NCBI GenBank assembly: GCA_000320545.1
Contig: ADNK01000816.1
Span: forward strand, 10,001-74,000
DNA length: 64,000 bases
Origin: Bigelowiella natans CCMP2755
Taxonomy: Eukaryota; Cercozoa; Chlorarachniophyceae
Direction of reading: 5' to 3'
Translations under genes and position numbers: made by a program
Notes under the pieces: generated by a model
Database searches by the model: none
Told to the model about the DNA's origin: nothing
What the model saw: only the letters and a program-made list of their open reading frames with translations
In this document: positions 22,395 through 43,173 of the stretch, in pieces
Position numbering within the stretch: the stretch's first letter is position 1
How the letters are laid out: each line of letters begins with the position of its first letter

Positions 22395-23356
22395 GTTTGA
22401 ACATGCTTGCTTGATGTCACTGTCTCCCCCCCATCGATTTGCGCTTCTCGTGACAACGCAATGTGCATGACGTAGCCCAAGCATCCCAGCACATCACGAT
22501 GGACCATGCTGCTACTGCCATTTGATTCCTGACTGAAAGAATTTTCATGTCGCAAGAGTGAATCCCCGTGATTTTGTTGCGTTTCTCTCGTGTTCGGTTT
22601 GTTGGACGCATCATTTAGGCAACCGCAGCACAAAGCGGGTGCATCGGCGATGTACAGCGAGAATCAAGGCGGAAGCTCTCTCCAGCTAACTCGCAATTCC
22701 CGTCGCCCTGCTACAGTTAGGGCTGTGTCCCACTCTGTTGAAGCCTGGACAGCAGCGGCGAGGATGTATCAACGTCGAACAAGCCGCCAATCTGCATTCT
22801 CATTCTCTGCTGTCCGCAAAGTGCCATTTCTCAACAATGAGGACCAGACAACAATCAAATCGAAGAAATGTATTTGTGCAATGTGCTCATTCACCCGCTG
22901 AAGTCTTTTGTTTAAACCTATTTTTAGCTGTGCTTAATGAATGGCACGTTTTGAGTGATATGTTGTTGTCCAGCTCGCTCCGTCCAACGGGAGAGACACC
23001 TGCGAAAGCATTCATTCCCGCTTTTGGCTAATCATGAGGTGGTTCAAAAGTTACATTGGTGTGAAGGAAAAATTGATATTTTACTATTCATGGTATCAGC
23101 GGACACCATTCAAAACTTCGTCTCAACACGGGTAGGACTGACTTGGTCTTAATCCATGAGATTAGCGACGATTTATGGTGTTACATTTTCTTCTGTAGGA
23201 GCCCAAGAGCCCCCACCAAAAAATTAGGCCGATACCAGGAAGTAGGAGCAGGACATGATTCTGTACTGTTGTCGTTGCAAATGCTATATTTAAGTACATA
23301 GTTCATCGCTTTATTCTCTTCTATTTGTTTGATGTAATTCACGATGGGGAGATTAG
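22395..23356. other. Intergenic / upstream of PI3-kinase
   Basis: Continuation of the block into which the retrotransposon jumped. No supported exon until about 23357. The first coding exon of the PI3-kinase, with its ATG, may lie in the 3' part of this stretch. Confidence 0.45.
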
Positions 23357-31815
<8,459 letters not shown>

Positions 31816-32417
31816 TTGTCATAAAATTCGGTTCTCATTTATGCATGGCAAGATCAATGTAATTATCGATGTAGTGTCGCGGAAATACTATTCACAAAGA
31901 AAAAAATCATCGATGATGTCTGCATTCGTACAATAATTTAGCCAAAATGAGCAGTGTTGTCACCAATACCATTCAACATACGTATTTGAATTAGCAGCTC
32001 CCCGTGATCAACGAGTAAAAGACGTCAATTGTACATGACATGTCTGCGGCCCATGCTAGCATGCGGAGACCATGTGACGTTGCTTCGCTGTTTCGATCAA
32101 TGCGGTGTAACTGCATGACGCGCAGATGTGTGAGCACAAGGTAGGCTGCGTCTCATCACGGAGCACGATGACAGCCGCATGCTGCTCCAAAAAATGTGTA
32201 TAAAAATCACATCAATTCTTTAAAGAGATTTCGTAAAAGGCAAGCGTATGATTAATTCAAATTTGCTAAAAGTAAGCACATGGGTTTCTTTAAACGTCTC
32301 ATTAGCCTATCTAGTGCTCAGCTAATCATTAACCTATCCTAATATCAGTTCCGAATCCAAAAGCAAGCAATCATGTTATGAGTACTTTGCAAATCATCAA
32401 TCATGATGGTTGATTAT
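31816..32417. other. Intergenic, convergent 3' ends
   Basis: AT-rich. Contains a perfect CATGCTAGCATG palindrome at 32052-32063. No exon seen. Confidence 0.55.
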
Positions 32418-32924
32418 TTAAACGAATCCTTTGCCTGTCTGAGTGTAGGATTGTCCTGTGACAATTACAGCTTTTGAATTTCGTAAGGGGGCTAGATTTT
32501 CACGAAGTTTATCAGCACTGGAGCTCCTTTTGTGCTTCAGATAAGCCTCCTTGCTAGAAAATCTCTCCAAAATTACAACTTTCAGTGGATTATCGTCGGC
32601 AATTGCTATTTCATATGTCAAAGTGTCCATTTCGTTCCTCCTTGCATTTTCGATCATGGGCTCCATCCATTGCAGAAAGTCTTGCAAGTCGCTCTTATTC
32701 TGAAATTAGATCAGACTTTAGTTGAGTTATCCACCAGGGTGCTCTATTTCACACACCTTGAATTCCAAATTGACGAGGAGCACAAACACACCCGGTGAAG
32801 CAGGGGCTCTTGCTTGTCCCTTTGTCGCCTCCATAACGGTTGCACCTCCATTATTGCCGTTCCCCATGTCGGACGCAAGAGCTATGAATAGGACTACCAT
32901 AATTGCTGCTGAAACTACAATCAT
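32418..32924 (-). CDS. Membrane-anchored ABM-domain-like protein
   Basis: Two exons (32924-32757 and 32699-32418) join in phase to 149 aa. Starting at the first ATG in frame, residues 1-20 (MIVVSAAIMVVLFIALA...) form a signal anchor or signal peptide. The rest resembles a small antibiotic-biosynthesis-monooxygenase (ABM) dimeric alpha-beta barrel: a strand (VFVLLVNLEF), a helix (DLQDFLQWMEPMIENA), then TLTYEIAIADDNPLKVVILE, FSSKEAYLKH and a last strand AVIVTGQSY. Such domains often act as small heme- or quinone-related monooxygenases, but many members have no known substrate. It is divergent from the TFIIE-beta gene, with about 0.6 kb between starts. Confidence 0.7.
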
Positions 32925-33518
32925 TGGGCGTACTCTGCCGCTTAAGCCGCCTGATAGGTTACGAAAATATGTGATGCATGCACTTTGTACCAGTCCAGTG
33001 TCCACAAACCTGCTATCGCAGGAAGTGCACTCGTCATTCGTCGGTCGTAGTATCAGCTCCTTTCCTTACCTCGTCCCCGCAGCCATTGAGCACACTCTAC
33101 GTCCCCTCCCCCGTGGCAAGCAGGAAAGCGTGTGTTCGGCCGTCCAGCAGGGGGTGTGCAGGCTACGTGCAGCGCTTCGGGAGCAGACAAAAATATCAGC
33201 GACTTTTATTCTACGACACGATGATCCGACGACAAACGCTATGCCGTGGTATTGTCCGACGCGTCATGAGAAGGGGTTGTCGCAAGGGCAAGAATTCCCG
33301 ATATTTTCGAGACTTTCCCACTTGTGAATGAATTAGGCCGGATATTCGTTGTCGCATATATAGAAACACAGGTGACTAAATAATAAATTTTGCATCTTTT
33401 TGCAGAGTCGAGAGAAGACTCCCATTCCCCTTGAAGAAAGGGCTGGAAATGATGAGGCAGAGCGAAGCGACGCTTAGAACCTGCTAGCGTTAGGAGGAAA
33501 TAGTCGGTAGAATATAAT
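32925..33518. promoter_or_regulatory. Shared divergent upstream region
   Basis: 594 bp between the ATGs of the ABM-like gene (-) and TFIIE-beta (+). Open frames here are chance products. It presumably holds both promoters; no TATA box can be asserted. Confidence 0.4.
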
Positions 33519-34829
33519 ATGCCACGGTCTGGCGGAGCTGCCCAGCAGGCGAGGATTGTCAGAGAAATCGTAAATCATCTGAAGAAAACGAGGTCTTACT
33601 CTCGCTGATGACCAGACCCAATAACAAGCTGAATGTTCACCGATCAAAATATTTACGTAGGGGGAGCCTTTCCTTCGATGATATTAAGCGGATGTTCAAG
33701 GTTTTACGCGTTTGTGAGTTCGAAAGTGGAGTTTGCTGATTGAGGATGCCTCTCGTCATCTCAGGTGGATTTGAACTCAAATAGCTACCTCTTGGTCGAA
33801 TTGAGGAATCACCGGCGGTTGGATAATGAGAAGGGCGGTGGAAACACCTTCATGTACAATGTAAGAGAAACCCCGAGAAGGATTTAGAAGAAAGAAGTAC
33901 CTGTGTGATAGTGGGGGTGGAAGGTTTAATGCTGAAAATGTAGAAAGCGCTGACACTGTGGGTGACAAGTCGTCCGTCACAATTTTTACAATTTTATGTG
34001 TTTGAATTCAAACAATGCTTCTTCTTACAGCCGGAGATATCCCAAGTCGGCAACAAAGAGCAGCTTCTAAATAAGATCCAGTGTGCGTGGCCGGTAACAC
34101 TGATCTGATTATTTGGGAAATTTTGATTTGCTCTGCCACTTGCATTGAGGAGGAGGACGTGTGTCAGTATCTGATAAATCAATGCAAATAGGGGATTGAA
34201 CGTGAACACCTCGAGGATGCTTTCATAGGAGCAAAGGAAGCCCTACAGGTTGGGAGAGTGAGAGTGATGATTCGACTGCCCATTGACGGCCTGACGCAAG
34301 AATTGAGAATGGCGTGGTGTGGATGCGATCAGGACCTGATTGACGAGAAGAAAGTTCTTGTTATTTCTAGTAAAAAGAGCGCTAATACCAAGAAGGAAAT
34401 TGTTTTCCCGGTCAGTGGTCGATAACGTGTGCCGTCCACACACTCCACACCGCCAACCCGCATCGTCACCGTTGTTATCCGAATATCTTGCCAGATTTCC
34501 ACCAGCATCTTCACAATCGATCAAGACATAAAAGATATGTGGGCAAAAGTTAGAATCCCCTACAACACCGGTCAGTTCTCACTCAAAGCTACGATAGTAC
34601 TACTGCTTTATGAAAGAAGGTGCGAAGGTCCGTCACGTCAAACTCTCACGTTACTCTCTTAACACCTACAGAGACAGAGCTGGAGGATGCTTTAGTGAGG
34701 AATGGGCAGATAAGCGCAAATTCGTAATGATAAGAACCCTTCGACTATAGCAGCATAATCCAAAGAGGAGAATAATTGTCCCAATTTTCGTGAAAGAAAC
34801 CCATTGTTGTTGGTTGTGTACGCTGGAAA

Positions 34830-34877
<48 letters not shown>

Positions 34878-35180
34878 CATGTATACATATATCTGTGTTT
34901 TAATTAGGGTGAGACAAAAGAACGATGCCCGTGCCAAGACCAGGGGTCTTAAGCGCAAAGTAAAGGTAAATGTAGATGATCAGATTTTGCAGTTGGTGCG
35001 CACTTTTCTCTCATTTGTTCACACGCCTTTTGTGGCCCTGATTGCGACTTACGCATGCGTCAGGAAAAACGGGAAAAAAGGAAGAAAGTGAAAGAATTGA
35101 CGAACAAGCATATGTTGAACGACAAAGAACATTCGTCATGGCTGGAAAAAATGACAAAAGGCGGAAGGAATCGGTCATAA
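33519..35180 (+). CDS. Transcription factor IIE subunit beta
   Basis: Ten exons (33519-33592, 33616-33700, 33765-33860, 34031-34093, 34192-34248, 34333-34410, 34495-34570, 34672-34723, 34908-34965, 35064-35180) join in phase to 251 aa. The protein follows TFIIE-beta: a basic N-terminus, a first winged helix (SLSFDDIKRMFKVDL, then YLLVELRNH), then FMYNPEISQVGNKEQLLNKI, GIEREHLEDAFIGAKEALQ, DLIDEKKVLVISS and a C-terminal part (DQDIKDMWAKVRIP), and a very basic coiled end (REKRKKVKELTNKHML). TFIIE recruits and regulates TFIIH at RNA polymerase II promoters. Intron 1 is only 23 nt, unusually short. A (CT)n microsatellite fills the intron before exon 9. Confidence 0.85.
34832..34868. repeat. (CT)n microsatellite
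   Basis: CT dinucleotide run in the TFIIE-beta intron; it reads as a long polypyrimidine tract upstream of the exon 9 acceptor. Confidence 0.9.
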
Positions 35181-36185
35181 GAATCATTGTTACTGGAAAT
35201 GGAAAGAAAAATTACATCATTTGGCTAGTCATCACAAGAAAGCGAGTGACTACTGAAATTAACACACTAGTGTATGCCATGCTAGCTATTGTGTGGGCGG
35301 CGGTCACTCAAGCTAGTTACGCATTTACCTGCATGTCAAAGTTGTGCGCATTTTTGAATAGCGCAGGTGCAGTTTGTGTACATCGCTATGTACATATCGC
35401 TATCGCATTCTAGCATTACACACATAGATGCTGTCGCCGCTGCTTTAGCTACATTAAGGTGACTATTGAAAGATTTAATCACATCATCACATCCGTCTCA
35501 TGTCTTACATCACACCAACAATTACTAACTGAGACGTCTCGGCTCCATCACGTACACCCCAACATTGATCTGCATGCAACCTGAGACGCCGCTTGCACTT
35601 GCTACGCAGAACGAGAAACCTCATGTCTAGATGTGTTGTTTGTTTTATAATTGTCATCATCGTTGCTGATGCTTGCTACTAACATTTGCTAGTTTGCGTG
35701 CTGCTACACAACTACTACAAGCTGGTGCCAGCGACAGCAGCGCGAGACTAAATAATATGTTAGAATGAATACATCTAGGCATTGATAGCAACTGCTATCA
35801 TCTTTAAGTGAAGAATTTGAATAATTGTCATGAGCATATTCCTATTAGGATATGTATAATGCAGTAGTGCCCTTGCTAGCTTGGTGTGAGGATAATAATC
35901 CGGTAGCTTGAATGCATGCAGTTCGAGACAGCTTCATTTGACGAGTAATCACTACGATAAAATGTGCCAGGATCCGTCAAGCCAGATACCCCATCCTTGC
36001 AATGTGGCCCGATACCACTCTATGTCGCCTTCCAGTGGCACTAAAGTTGCACACATATACATGTGCATTCGAGAGATATTTGTTATACGTAAGAGCAAAT
36101 ATAGTAACCCTTATGTTTATAAGAAAATCAAGTGATTTCTACGGAAGCATCGTCACTCTTTCGTCATCTCATTCGCAAAATCATC
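35181..36185. other. Intergenic, about 1 kb
   Basis: No supported exon. AT-rich, with scattered GCTAGC-type words. Confidence 0.5.
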
Positions 36186-37446
36186 TCATCGGTATATTGT
36201 ACTTATTTTCCGATTAGCCCCGCGCTCATGAAAATTGATACAAGGATTAAGATATGACATTGTATAAGATGTATAAACACACATATGCATACAATATATA
36301 TATATATATATATATATGGGAGGAAAGATGAAATGTTGTAATGTCGATGTGCGACCATTGAAAGAAGGTATGCAATGAAGCTCCATTCCCGAATGCAGCG
36401 CAAGGGTTCCCACTCTGTATCTATCAATGTTATCATCATTCATTTTGCGCTATCGACGATGGTGATCAAAAGCACCCAAGCTACTGCACAACCGAGGCTA
36501 CCAAAACAAAACAAAACGCATCTCGGCACAAGCTCCTCACGTACTTGTGTATGTGAGAGGGGAGTTCGTAGGCCTGCGCATTGCTAATGGGTTCGATGTC
36601 GTTCAGCTCGTAGTCCTTCCTGTCAAACCGATGCACACGTAAGCGCACATTAGTCACCGGAGATCATCAGGGTTTGCCTCCACCTTCCTGCCTCCATCTT
36701 CCCCCCCCATGATTAATACCATATGTTGTTGAAAGAGTCGTGATATGCGTGGTAGATTTTAAGTCCATGGCCATTCTAAAATAGTTACTAGTAAGTAAAC
36801 TATCGCCCAAGGAGGCTCCTGCCCCGTGAGAAGCAGAGAAGATGAAGGAGATTATGTCACACAAACCACGGGCAGTTTGATTGGGAGCGTGAAGGAAATA
36901 GAGTGATTTGTCTGGGTGCCTTCGGGCCAGTCCATACTCTCTATGACACCGTCGAAATGGGGGGGGCTATGGAACTGAGTGCCACATCAACGAAGAATCA
37001 ACGTGTAGCAATCGTAGTTGGGAAACATCGAATACAGCATATAATTATTATCAGCATCTATATCTGCATCTTCATCATTGTCTTCGTAGCCGTGGTACCT
37101 TGTTAACAATCTCTCGAGCCTCTCGCGACTTGAGAACCTGATTCAACATACATCACGGTGAGGCTACGAACAGGGGGTTTCCGCAGAAAGTGTGAAAAAC
37201 AACATGGCAGGCATCTGTCTTTAATATGCATGTTCATTTTTTTCCTTCCTTCCCTTTGGCACGAATGGTAGGATCAGATATGCGAGATGTAGGCATGTCC
37301 TTCTATGTCTATGTGGTCAATAAGGCTGCTTAAACGACGACAACCTCGGAAGAGAGGATCCTGAACGCCAAATGATGTCCTCTGTACAACCGGACAGGTT
37401 CTCCCAACTGAGACTCTAATGTCTGCACCACCTACCAATACATATT

Positions 37447-37482
<36 letters not shown>

Positions 37483-38448
37483 GTAACATGTTCATTTTAT
37501 TTCGGCATGGAGGAAAGTCAAGGCAGAGGGGGTAGGATAAATTAGGATCGTGTTCATAAGCGTTGAAGTCAACGCCATTTAGTACTTGAAAAAAATAGCA
37601 GAAGAGTCCTTGCTAGTGAACTAATAATTACCCGTGTATCATACCTGCTTATAAACTGGCCCAAAGTGATCCCACATCACTCGATCAATCTATCCATAGT
37701 ATTAGTCTATCAGTTTGGTTTGCAATACGCAAATACGTTCGCATCGTGTTCTCCGTAATTGACCTTAGCCACCATTTCTTTGCACTCCTCATCGTTCATA
37801 TAGTTATGGATCGCGCCCAGCGTGAAATAGCTTATACCTGACGGTCATTAAGAATTGCGCAAGGGGAGATTATAGAAGTGCAAAGTTGCTAACATATTGT
37901 GCCGTTAAAGAGTAAGTCCTCACCCAAACTTTTCAGTATTCTTTCGTATCCCGGAATGCTTTTAATTGTGTCTTCTGAGCCAGCTTCACGAGTGACCCAC
38001 TGCTCACGCAGCTTTAGTAATCGTGCGAAGGTTTCTTCTGCAAGCTCTTCATGAATGCACGGGAGATCAACGGGCTCTCGGAAGCCATGATGGTACACTG
38101 ACAATTATTTCTCCATCAAAGAGTGAAGATGATGATCATAGAAACGCTGAGGGGGCTATTCACAGTAGCACAACTTACAAGGGAACTGACGGTGGAGATA
38201 TTCACAGCAGCACAACTTAGGCTCTACAAGGGAACTGACGGTGGAGACTATTCACAGCAGCACAACTTACAAGGAAACTGACGGCGGAGACTATTTCTGG
38301 GAGCTTGGCCTGCTTCTTCTTCTTCTCCGATATCGCATGCCTGTGAGGAGGCAGCGCACGTACCCTCATCCTCAGACGGGCCTTCAGCTCTGTCGCCGTT
38401 GGCAATCAGGATACCAATGACGGTCAGGGCTGCTCTCCACAACCCCAT
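36186..38448 (-). CDS. Secreted 2-oxoglutarate/Fe(II) dioxygenase-like protein
   Basis: Eleven exons keep phase: 38448-38271, 38097-37894, 37837-37737, 37689-37645, 37422-37345, 37121-37003, 36966-36870, 36775-36720, 36687-36658, 36619-36530 and one from 36414. A hydrophobic start (MGLWRAALTVIGILIANGDRA) is a signal peptide, so the enzyme would work in the secretory pathway. The C-terminal half has the double-stranded beta-helix signs: iron-binding HxD in PPHFDGVIESMDW, then SISFTLPIKLPNGHGLKIY, a distal His in VGTLALHSGMELH, and Arg in NGRTSTLQ for 2-oxoglutarate. These enzymes hydroxylate proteins or small molecules; the substrate is unknown. The last exon runs into a TA repeat, so the true C-terminus may lie in a further exon. 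Exon 1 ends at a duplicated donor site. Confidence 0.68.
36294..36317. repeat. (TA)n microsatellite
   Basis: TA dinucleotide run at or just after the 3' part of the dioxygenase-like gene. Confidence 0.9.
37450..37481. repeat. (TA)n microsatellite
   Basis: TA dinucleotide run in the dioxygenase-gene intron upstream of the exon that starts at 37422. Confidence 0.9.
38137..38300 (-). repeat. Tandem repeat over a 5' splice site
   Basis: About 3.5 copies of a 43-50 bp unit containing GGAACTGACGGTGGAGA, TTCACAGCAGCACAACTTA and CAAGG (plus strand). On the coding strand most units carry CCTTGTAAGTTG, that is, an exon end plus donor. The copy nearest exon 1 is used in the gene model. Confidence 0.8.
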
Positions 38449-39007
38449 GGGCTCACTCTACCCACCCACCTCCTGTGCGCGGTTGGTGGATCAACAAATG
38501 GAAATGCAAGCACGAGGTGAGGGCCCCAACGAGGTTACCTTTTGGACCCTGCGACATCTCACATTGGGTTGTCACAGGACAAAAATAGGACCCTTTTCAC
38601 CTATTGTTTCAAAGAGAAGCCCTTCTACCCGTCGGGTTGGAAAAAAAAGTGGATGCGATTAGAAAATGCGACAATCTTTTTCTTTGTCGCTTTATGTAAA
38701 ATCGAAAGAGAACCCATCCTCAAGCAGAACCATCATCTCCCCCACTAACTCGGGCTTGCCAAAGCGAAGTGACGAGAATTGCCAAGGGGGCAATGAGAGG
38801 GATAACGAGCATTCATAAGGGTGGAACGAGAGGGAAACGAAGTCGTACTTCATGGAAGCCAATGCCACCGATCTCTGAGAGCCCGGCCGCTAATTGCAAA
38901 CCTAGTACAAATCGGCCCAGCGCTAACGGAAAGCAAAAAAGGCATAAGTTCATGCCATGAAATTTTGATATGAAACAATTTACCTGAAATCTATAACTAT
39001 ATCTATA
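38449..39007. promoter_or_regulatory. Shared divergent upstream region
   Basis: Between the starts of the dioxygenase-like gene (-) and the coiled-coil gene (+). Open frames exist but show no splice continuity. The coiled-coil gene may have an additional 5' exon here. Confidence 0.35.
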
Positions 39008-41338
39008 ATGATGGGCACCTTTCCGCAAGGCTACGTACAATATTTATATAATGTCCCCCACCGCTCTAGGTACACTCCATGGACGTTACTGGCACCGGGT
39101 GAAGAGCCGCCTCCTGATCTCACGAGCACCAGTCGATGCAAGGAGGACGATGAAGAGATGCATCAGAGAAAGAGACCAAGGAAAATCGCAGCTAGAAAAG
39201 TGTTTCCGTCATCCTCAAAAACAAACAAGGAGAATAAGAACAGTAGAACTGCCTTGAAAGCAGCAACCAAGAAGGCAAAAGAAGAGGCCGTCATAGCGGC
39301 CGAAAGAAAGATTCTCGGAGAAAGTGCAAAGACGAAATCGGAAACATCAAAGGTTAACGGGTCAGCTAGAGGTCTGCCAGTGGAAGATCTGGCAGGAGAC
39401 ACACCAGGCAATCAAACTGTAAAGTTCACCTTAAGATTGCCTGGTGAAACGTTAGATGCAGTTCAATCGGATAAATTGTCCTTCCGTCTTAAGCCAGATA
39501 TAAAGCCTGGGGACTTAGTTGTGATTCCGCGCACAAATGAGGTGGGTTTCCTCCGCTCTCATGTCCGTGCTAGTCAGAGCCTGCTTAACTGAAATAGCAA
39601 CTGAAATGATCCCCGTATCATCGTTGTTATTATTATTATTCATTATTATTACCACAGAGATTGACGTATGGCAAAGTTGTCAAACTATTTAAGGCGTCGG
39701 GAAATATCAGAGTAAATGTAGATCCCAACAAGATGACAACTTGCAAGGTTGAGACTTCGCTATTGATTGCCCGGTTAAGTCGGTTGCAATGGGCATCATC
39801 GCTGCCAATTTTTATTTAACTTGCTTTCAAGGTCTCCCCCCTCTCTCTGATTTGTGTGCCCCTCTATTTTTCTTCCCTGTACAGACTCTTCCCCCTTGCC
39901 TTGTTGGCATGATTCACAGCAACCAGGTAGTAATAGGAGAAGCTGTCGTTGTAATTCTTGTGATTTTAACATTGCCATCCTGATGAGCATCATGAAGTAG
40001 TTGTGGTAGTAGCAGTTGTTGTTTTTGTTCTTGTTGTAATTTGTGCGAATCGTTTTTTTGTGCCACCCAGGACAAAGAGAGCATACGCGGATTGCGAGAT
40101 GTCGTGAAGAATAACATCCTAGGTGGTTTGTTCTCATCGAATGACTTCACACATCGCGAAGTAGTATTACTTAAATACACAAACACCAAGCATTCTTGTC
40201 CCGAGCATCTCGGATTATCGTTGTGTATTTTAGAAGCTATTCCCAAGAAAGAGGTGGATTTTTTTTGCATCTCGCAGTCATTGCTTATAAACACTAAAGC
40301 GCGAGAAATCGCCCATCCGCTTCTGCTTTCTGAGACAAGCACGAACTTAGCAGTCCCATCCCCCCCCCCCCCCCCTTCTTTCCTTCTCCCGCCTTCCAAC
40401 TGTTCAATGAAAATTAAAGGGATCGAAGACATCTACTCCCACATGAAAGCAAAAGAGGACAAAACGGGTTATGAGATTGAGCAGGTGGTTGTGGCAGTAG
40501 GAAAGAGAGATGGAGAGAGATAGAGAGAGGGAGAGAGAGAAACCCCGGCAATGTAACCCCGTTTCGATGTAGTAATTACTCTTATTCAATCCTGTTCGCA
40601 TGATGACAAAATAAAAAGTCTTTCCTTTGTATCCTTCTCTTCTTCCGCCCCCTCCTTCCAGTGCCTGTTCGTGGCCGTGTGGCAGGCCAGAAAGATGTTC
40701 CAGAACTGCGATGCGATGCAGGTGGAGGAGGGGGTAGAAGATGGGTGGGGAGTAGGAAGAGAGGTTTCCGTGTTATTTATAACAGTGGTTGGCACTTTTC
40801 TGATGTGGATTCACACAGATAAGATCCATGTTTCCATACTTCCTCTCACACGTATATCATCATCACGCACCATAGTAGTAATAAGAACGTACAAGCAACA
40901 ACAATAATAACAACACCTTGCTGCAGAGGAAGGCGAGCAAGATGATAGAGGCTGCAGAGGTTTGAACTGTAATTACGTCCCCTGACTCCCCGGGCTGCTC
41001 TTTCATCCACCCCCCCCGCCCCTCTTCCTCCCCTCCTCCCCCTCGCTCTCCTGGCGCAGAACTAGGGATAATGCAAAGGAATGAAGGGAAAATGGTCTTT
41101 TTTTGTATTCCGCAGGAGAAACGTCGACAGTCAGAGGAGAAAAGCAAGAAACTTGAGAAAGCACTCAAGGTAGTTGTGTTAACATGCTTCAGGAATAATG
41201 TAGGGTGTGAGTCGTAGTAATAGTAGCTGTTATTCTTGTTCTTCTTGCCACGACGTCTACCAATGAAATTTTAAAAGAGGACGAGCCATTCCCACTCCCC
41301 CCCCTCCCCCTTGTCTGTTATCGACAGCCTCAGCAACA

Positions 41339-41384
<46 letters not shown>

Positions 41385-41556
41385 CACGCAACCTACAACG
41401 AGCAGGCTCGAGATCAAGAATTGAAGGTACTGCGCAGCCAGCTCAACGATAAATCCCTGGAAGCCACACAGTATAAGCATCAGGTTTATGACCTCCGGGA
41501 ATTTAACGGTAATGTTGTTATTATTGAGTTGTGGTGATGAAGGTAGTGGTGGTAGC

Positions 41557-41591
<35 letters not shown>

Positions 41592-42231
41592 TAGTAGTAG
41601 TATGGGGGGGGGGGGGTCCAATTCTATCTCGCCCCTTCCCTTCTTCCTCCTCTCTTCCCGAAATGATAAGCACAAACATCCTGCCCAGGGGTTTATCAGC
41701 AGGACTTCACGAAAACGCGGAAGGAAAACAGCAGATTGCGAAAGCAAACCCAGAAGCTGAAGCAGCAGATCGCCGCTCTGAAGGGCGAAGTCAGCCGCCT
41801 TGAGAAAGGTAGTAGTAGTAGTAGTAGTAGTAGTAGTTAATCTGTGATGGATGGGCAGCAACTAAGCCATCCCGCCCCAGCCAGCAAGGAAGTCGATTGA
41901 TCGGCCAAAATGACGATGATGTTATATCAAAGGGGTTTATGTTTTGTCTTGATTTGGGAACTTTTCGTGGTTGTTCCTTGGAGGGTGGACCAACACCTTT
42001 CAGATCTTCTTTTCTGTCGCACCGATATGAATCGTGTAGTACCATCCTCCTGATGCATCGTTCCTGCTTATTCCCACAGCGGCAGAATGGCTGAATGAGA
42101 CGGAGGTTTCGGGAAGCCGAACACTAGATGAATCCTCGATCGTCAGCATTGACAGCAACGATGATGATGATAATGATAGCGATGAAAGCAGCGAACCTAC
42201 CGACCCGAGGTTGAGCAGGCGCGAGGAGTGA
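39008..42231 (+). CDS. Coiled-coil protein, ten exons
   Basis: Exons 39008-39541, 39658-39747, 40071-40122, 40420-40484, 40662-40721, 40927-40959, 41116-41169, 41403-41483, 41703-41808 and 42080-42231 are all in phase and give 408 aa. The N-terminal part is basic with nuclear-signal-like runs (QRKRPRK), then a beta-like region (VKFTLRLPGETL, then PGDLVVIPRTNE). The second half is heptad-like and highly charged (EKRRQSEEKSKKLEKALK; RLRKQTQKLKQQIAALKGE), so an extended coiled coil is expected. The C-terminus is acidic (SNDDDDNDSDE). No family is recognised. Introns are rich in microsatellites, and exons 6 and 7 are small (33 and 54 nt). The start at 39008 is tentative. Confidence 0.65.
41338..41381. 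repeat. (CA)n microsatellite
   Basis: CA dinucleotide run in an intron of the coiled-coil gene, about 20 bp before the exon at 41403. Confidence 0.9.
41542..41616. repeat. GTA repeat followed by poly(G)
   Basis: Trinucleotide GTA run plus a 12-14 G tract in an intron of the coiled-coil gene. A further TAG run follows at 41811-41838. Confidence 0.9.
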
Positions 42232-42730
42232 GGGCAATGAAGCTGGTGGTGACACATTATTGCTAGCGGCAAGAGGGATCTTTGAATTTTCTGAACAATG
42301 CTCCATTGCACAGTGCAGCCATGAAAACATGACGCCATATGCGTAGCACACATTAACGTACAAAACGCCAGCCGCAAGTACAGGCTAGTATATAGTAGGC
42401 TGTCGGTGTCCCAGGCATGTATCGACGCACGCTGCTAGCATACGTTCGTGACACAAGCTATAGACAGTACGGTGCATGCTGTGTCTATTATGTGCATGTA
42501 TTAATTTAACTATGAAGCTAGAGACAAATGACGCGTACAAGCCGTGGCTAAATCTACATAGTTATGCTAGAATAGACACATGGCTACGGGCACGCATGAG
42601 CGAACAGTGCGGCACGCACATTAGATGTGACGCAATCAGCTAGTCAGCCACACCACACACAAGGTAGATTAGGGGATTGAAAAGCATGGGGTAGGAACTG
42701 TACATGTAGTAGTATTGATTTGGACAATGT
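42232..42730. other. Intergenic, convergent 3' ends
   Basis: No exon seen. It has GCTAGC-like words but no perfect copy of the 12-bp palindrome. Confidence 0.5.
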
Positions 42731-43138
42731 TCATACTTCATTTGGAAACAATATGGTTTCTTCAGGTCCGAGGGATGCTGACGCCTCCCCACCTGCCAGA
42801 AGTGTGTTCAGAAAGCTCTGATCCTGCTGGAAGATTTTCGGTCCAAAGGTAACGGTCGGTTCAGACTCTGGTATCAGACCGCCAATCTACGAGTGAAAGA
42901 CAGCAAATGAAGCAGCAATACAAGTCGTGGCTAGTGTTGCAATTGTCAGCTTCGCTCGCTCATAGTAACCTTTAAGGTCGCCGCCACGAGCTCAGAACAG
43001 AAGAAAGCGCGCTTGCTCCGGTCCTTTTCTAGGGAACTCGACCGCACGCAAGGTCGACAGCACATTGCAGGGGACCAGCGGTATGGCCTTAGTTTGAGAA
43101 CACATCGACATATTTTTCATATATGGGCGCGCGCGCGC

Positions 43139-43173
<35 letters not shown>

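Noticed and set aside
32722-33327. 201-aa plus-strand ORF
   Set aside because: Largely antisense to the ABM-like exon, and lacks coding character beyond it.
37889-38104. Single short minus-strand ORF as its own gene
   Set aside because: It is exon 2 of the dioxygenase-like gene, with in-phase splice sites on both sides.
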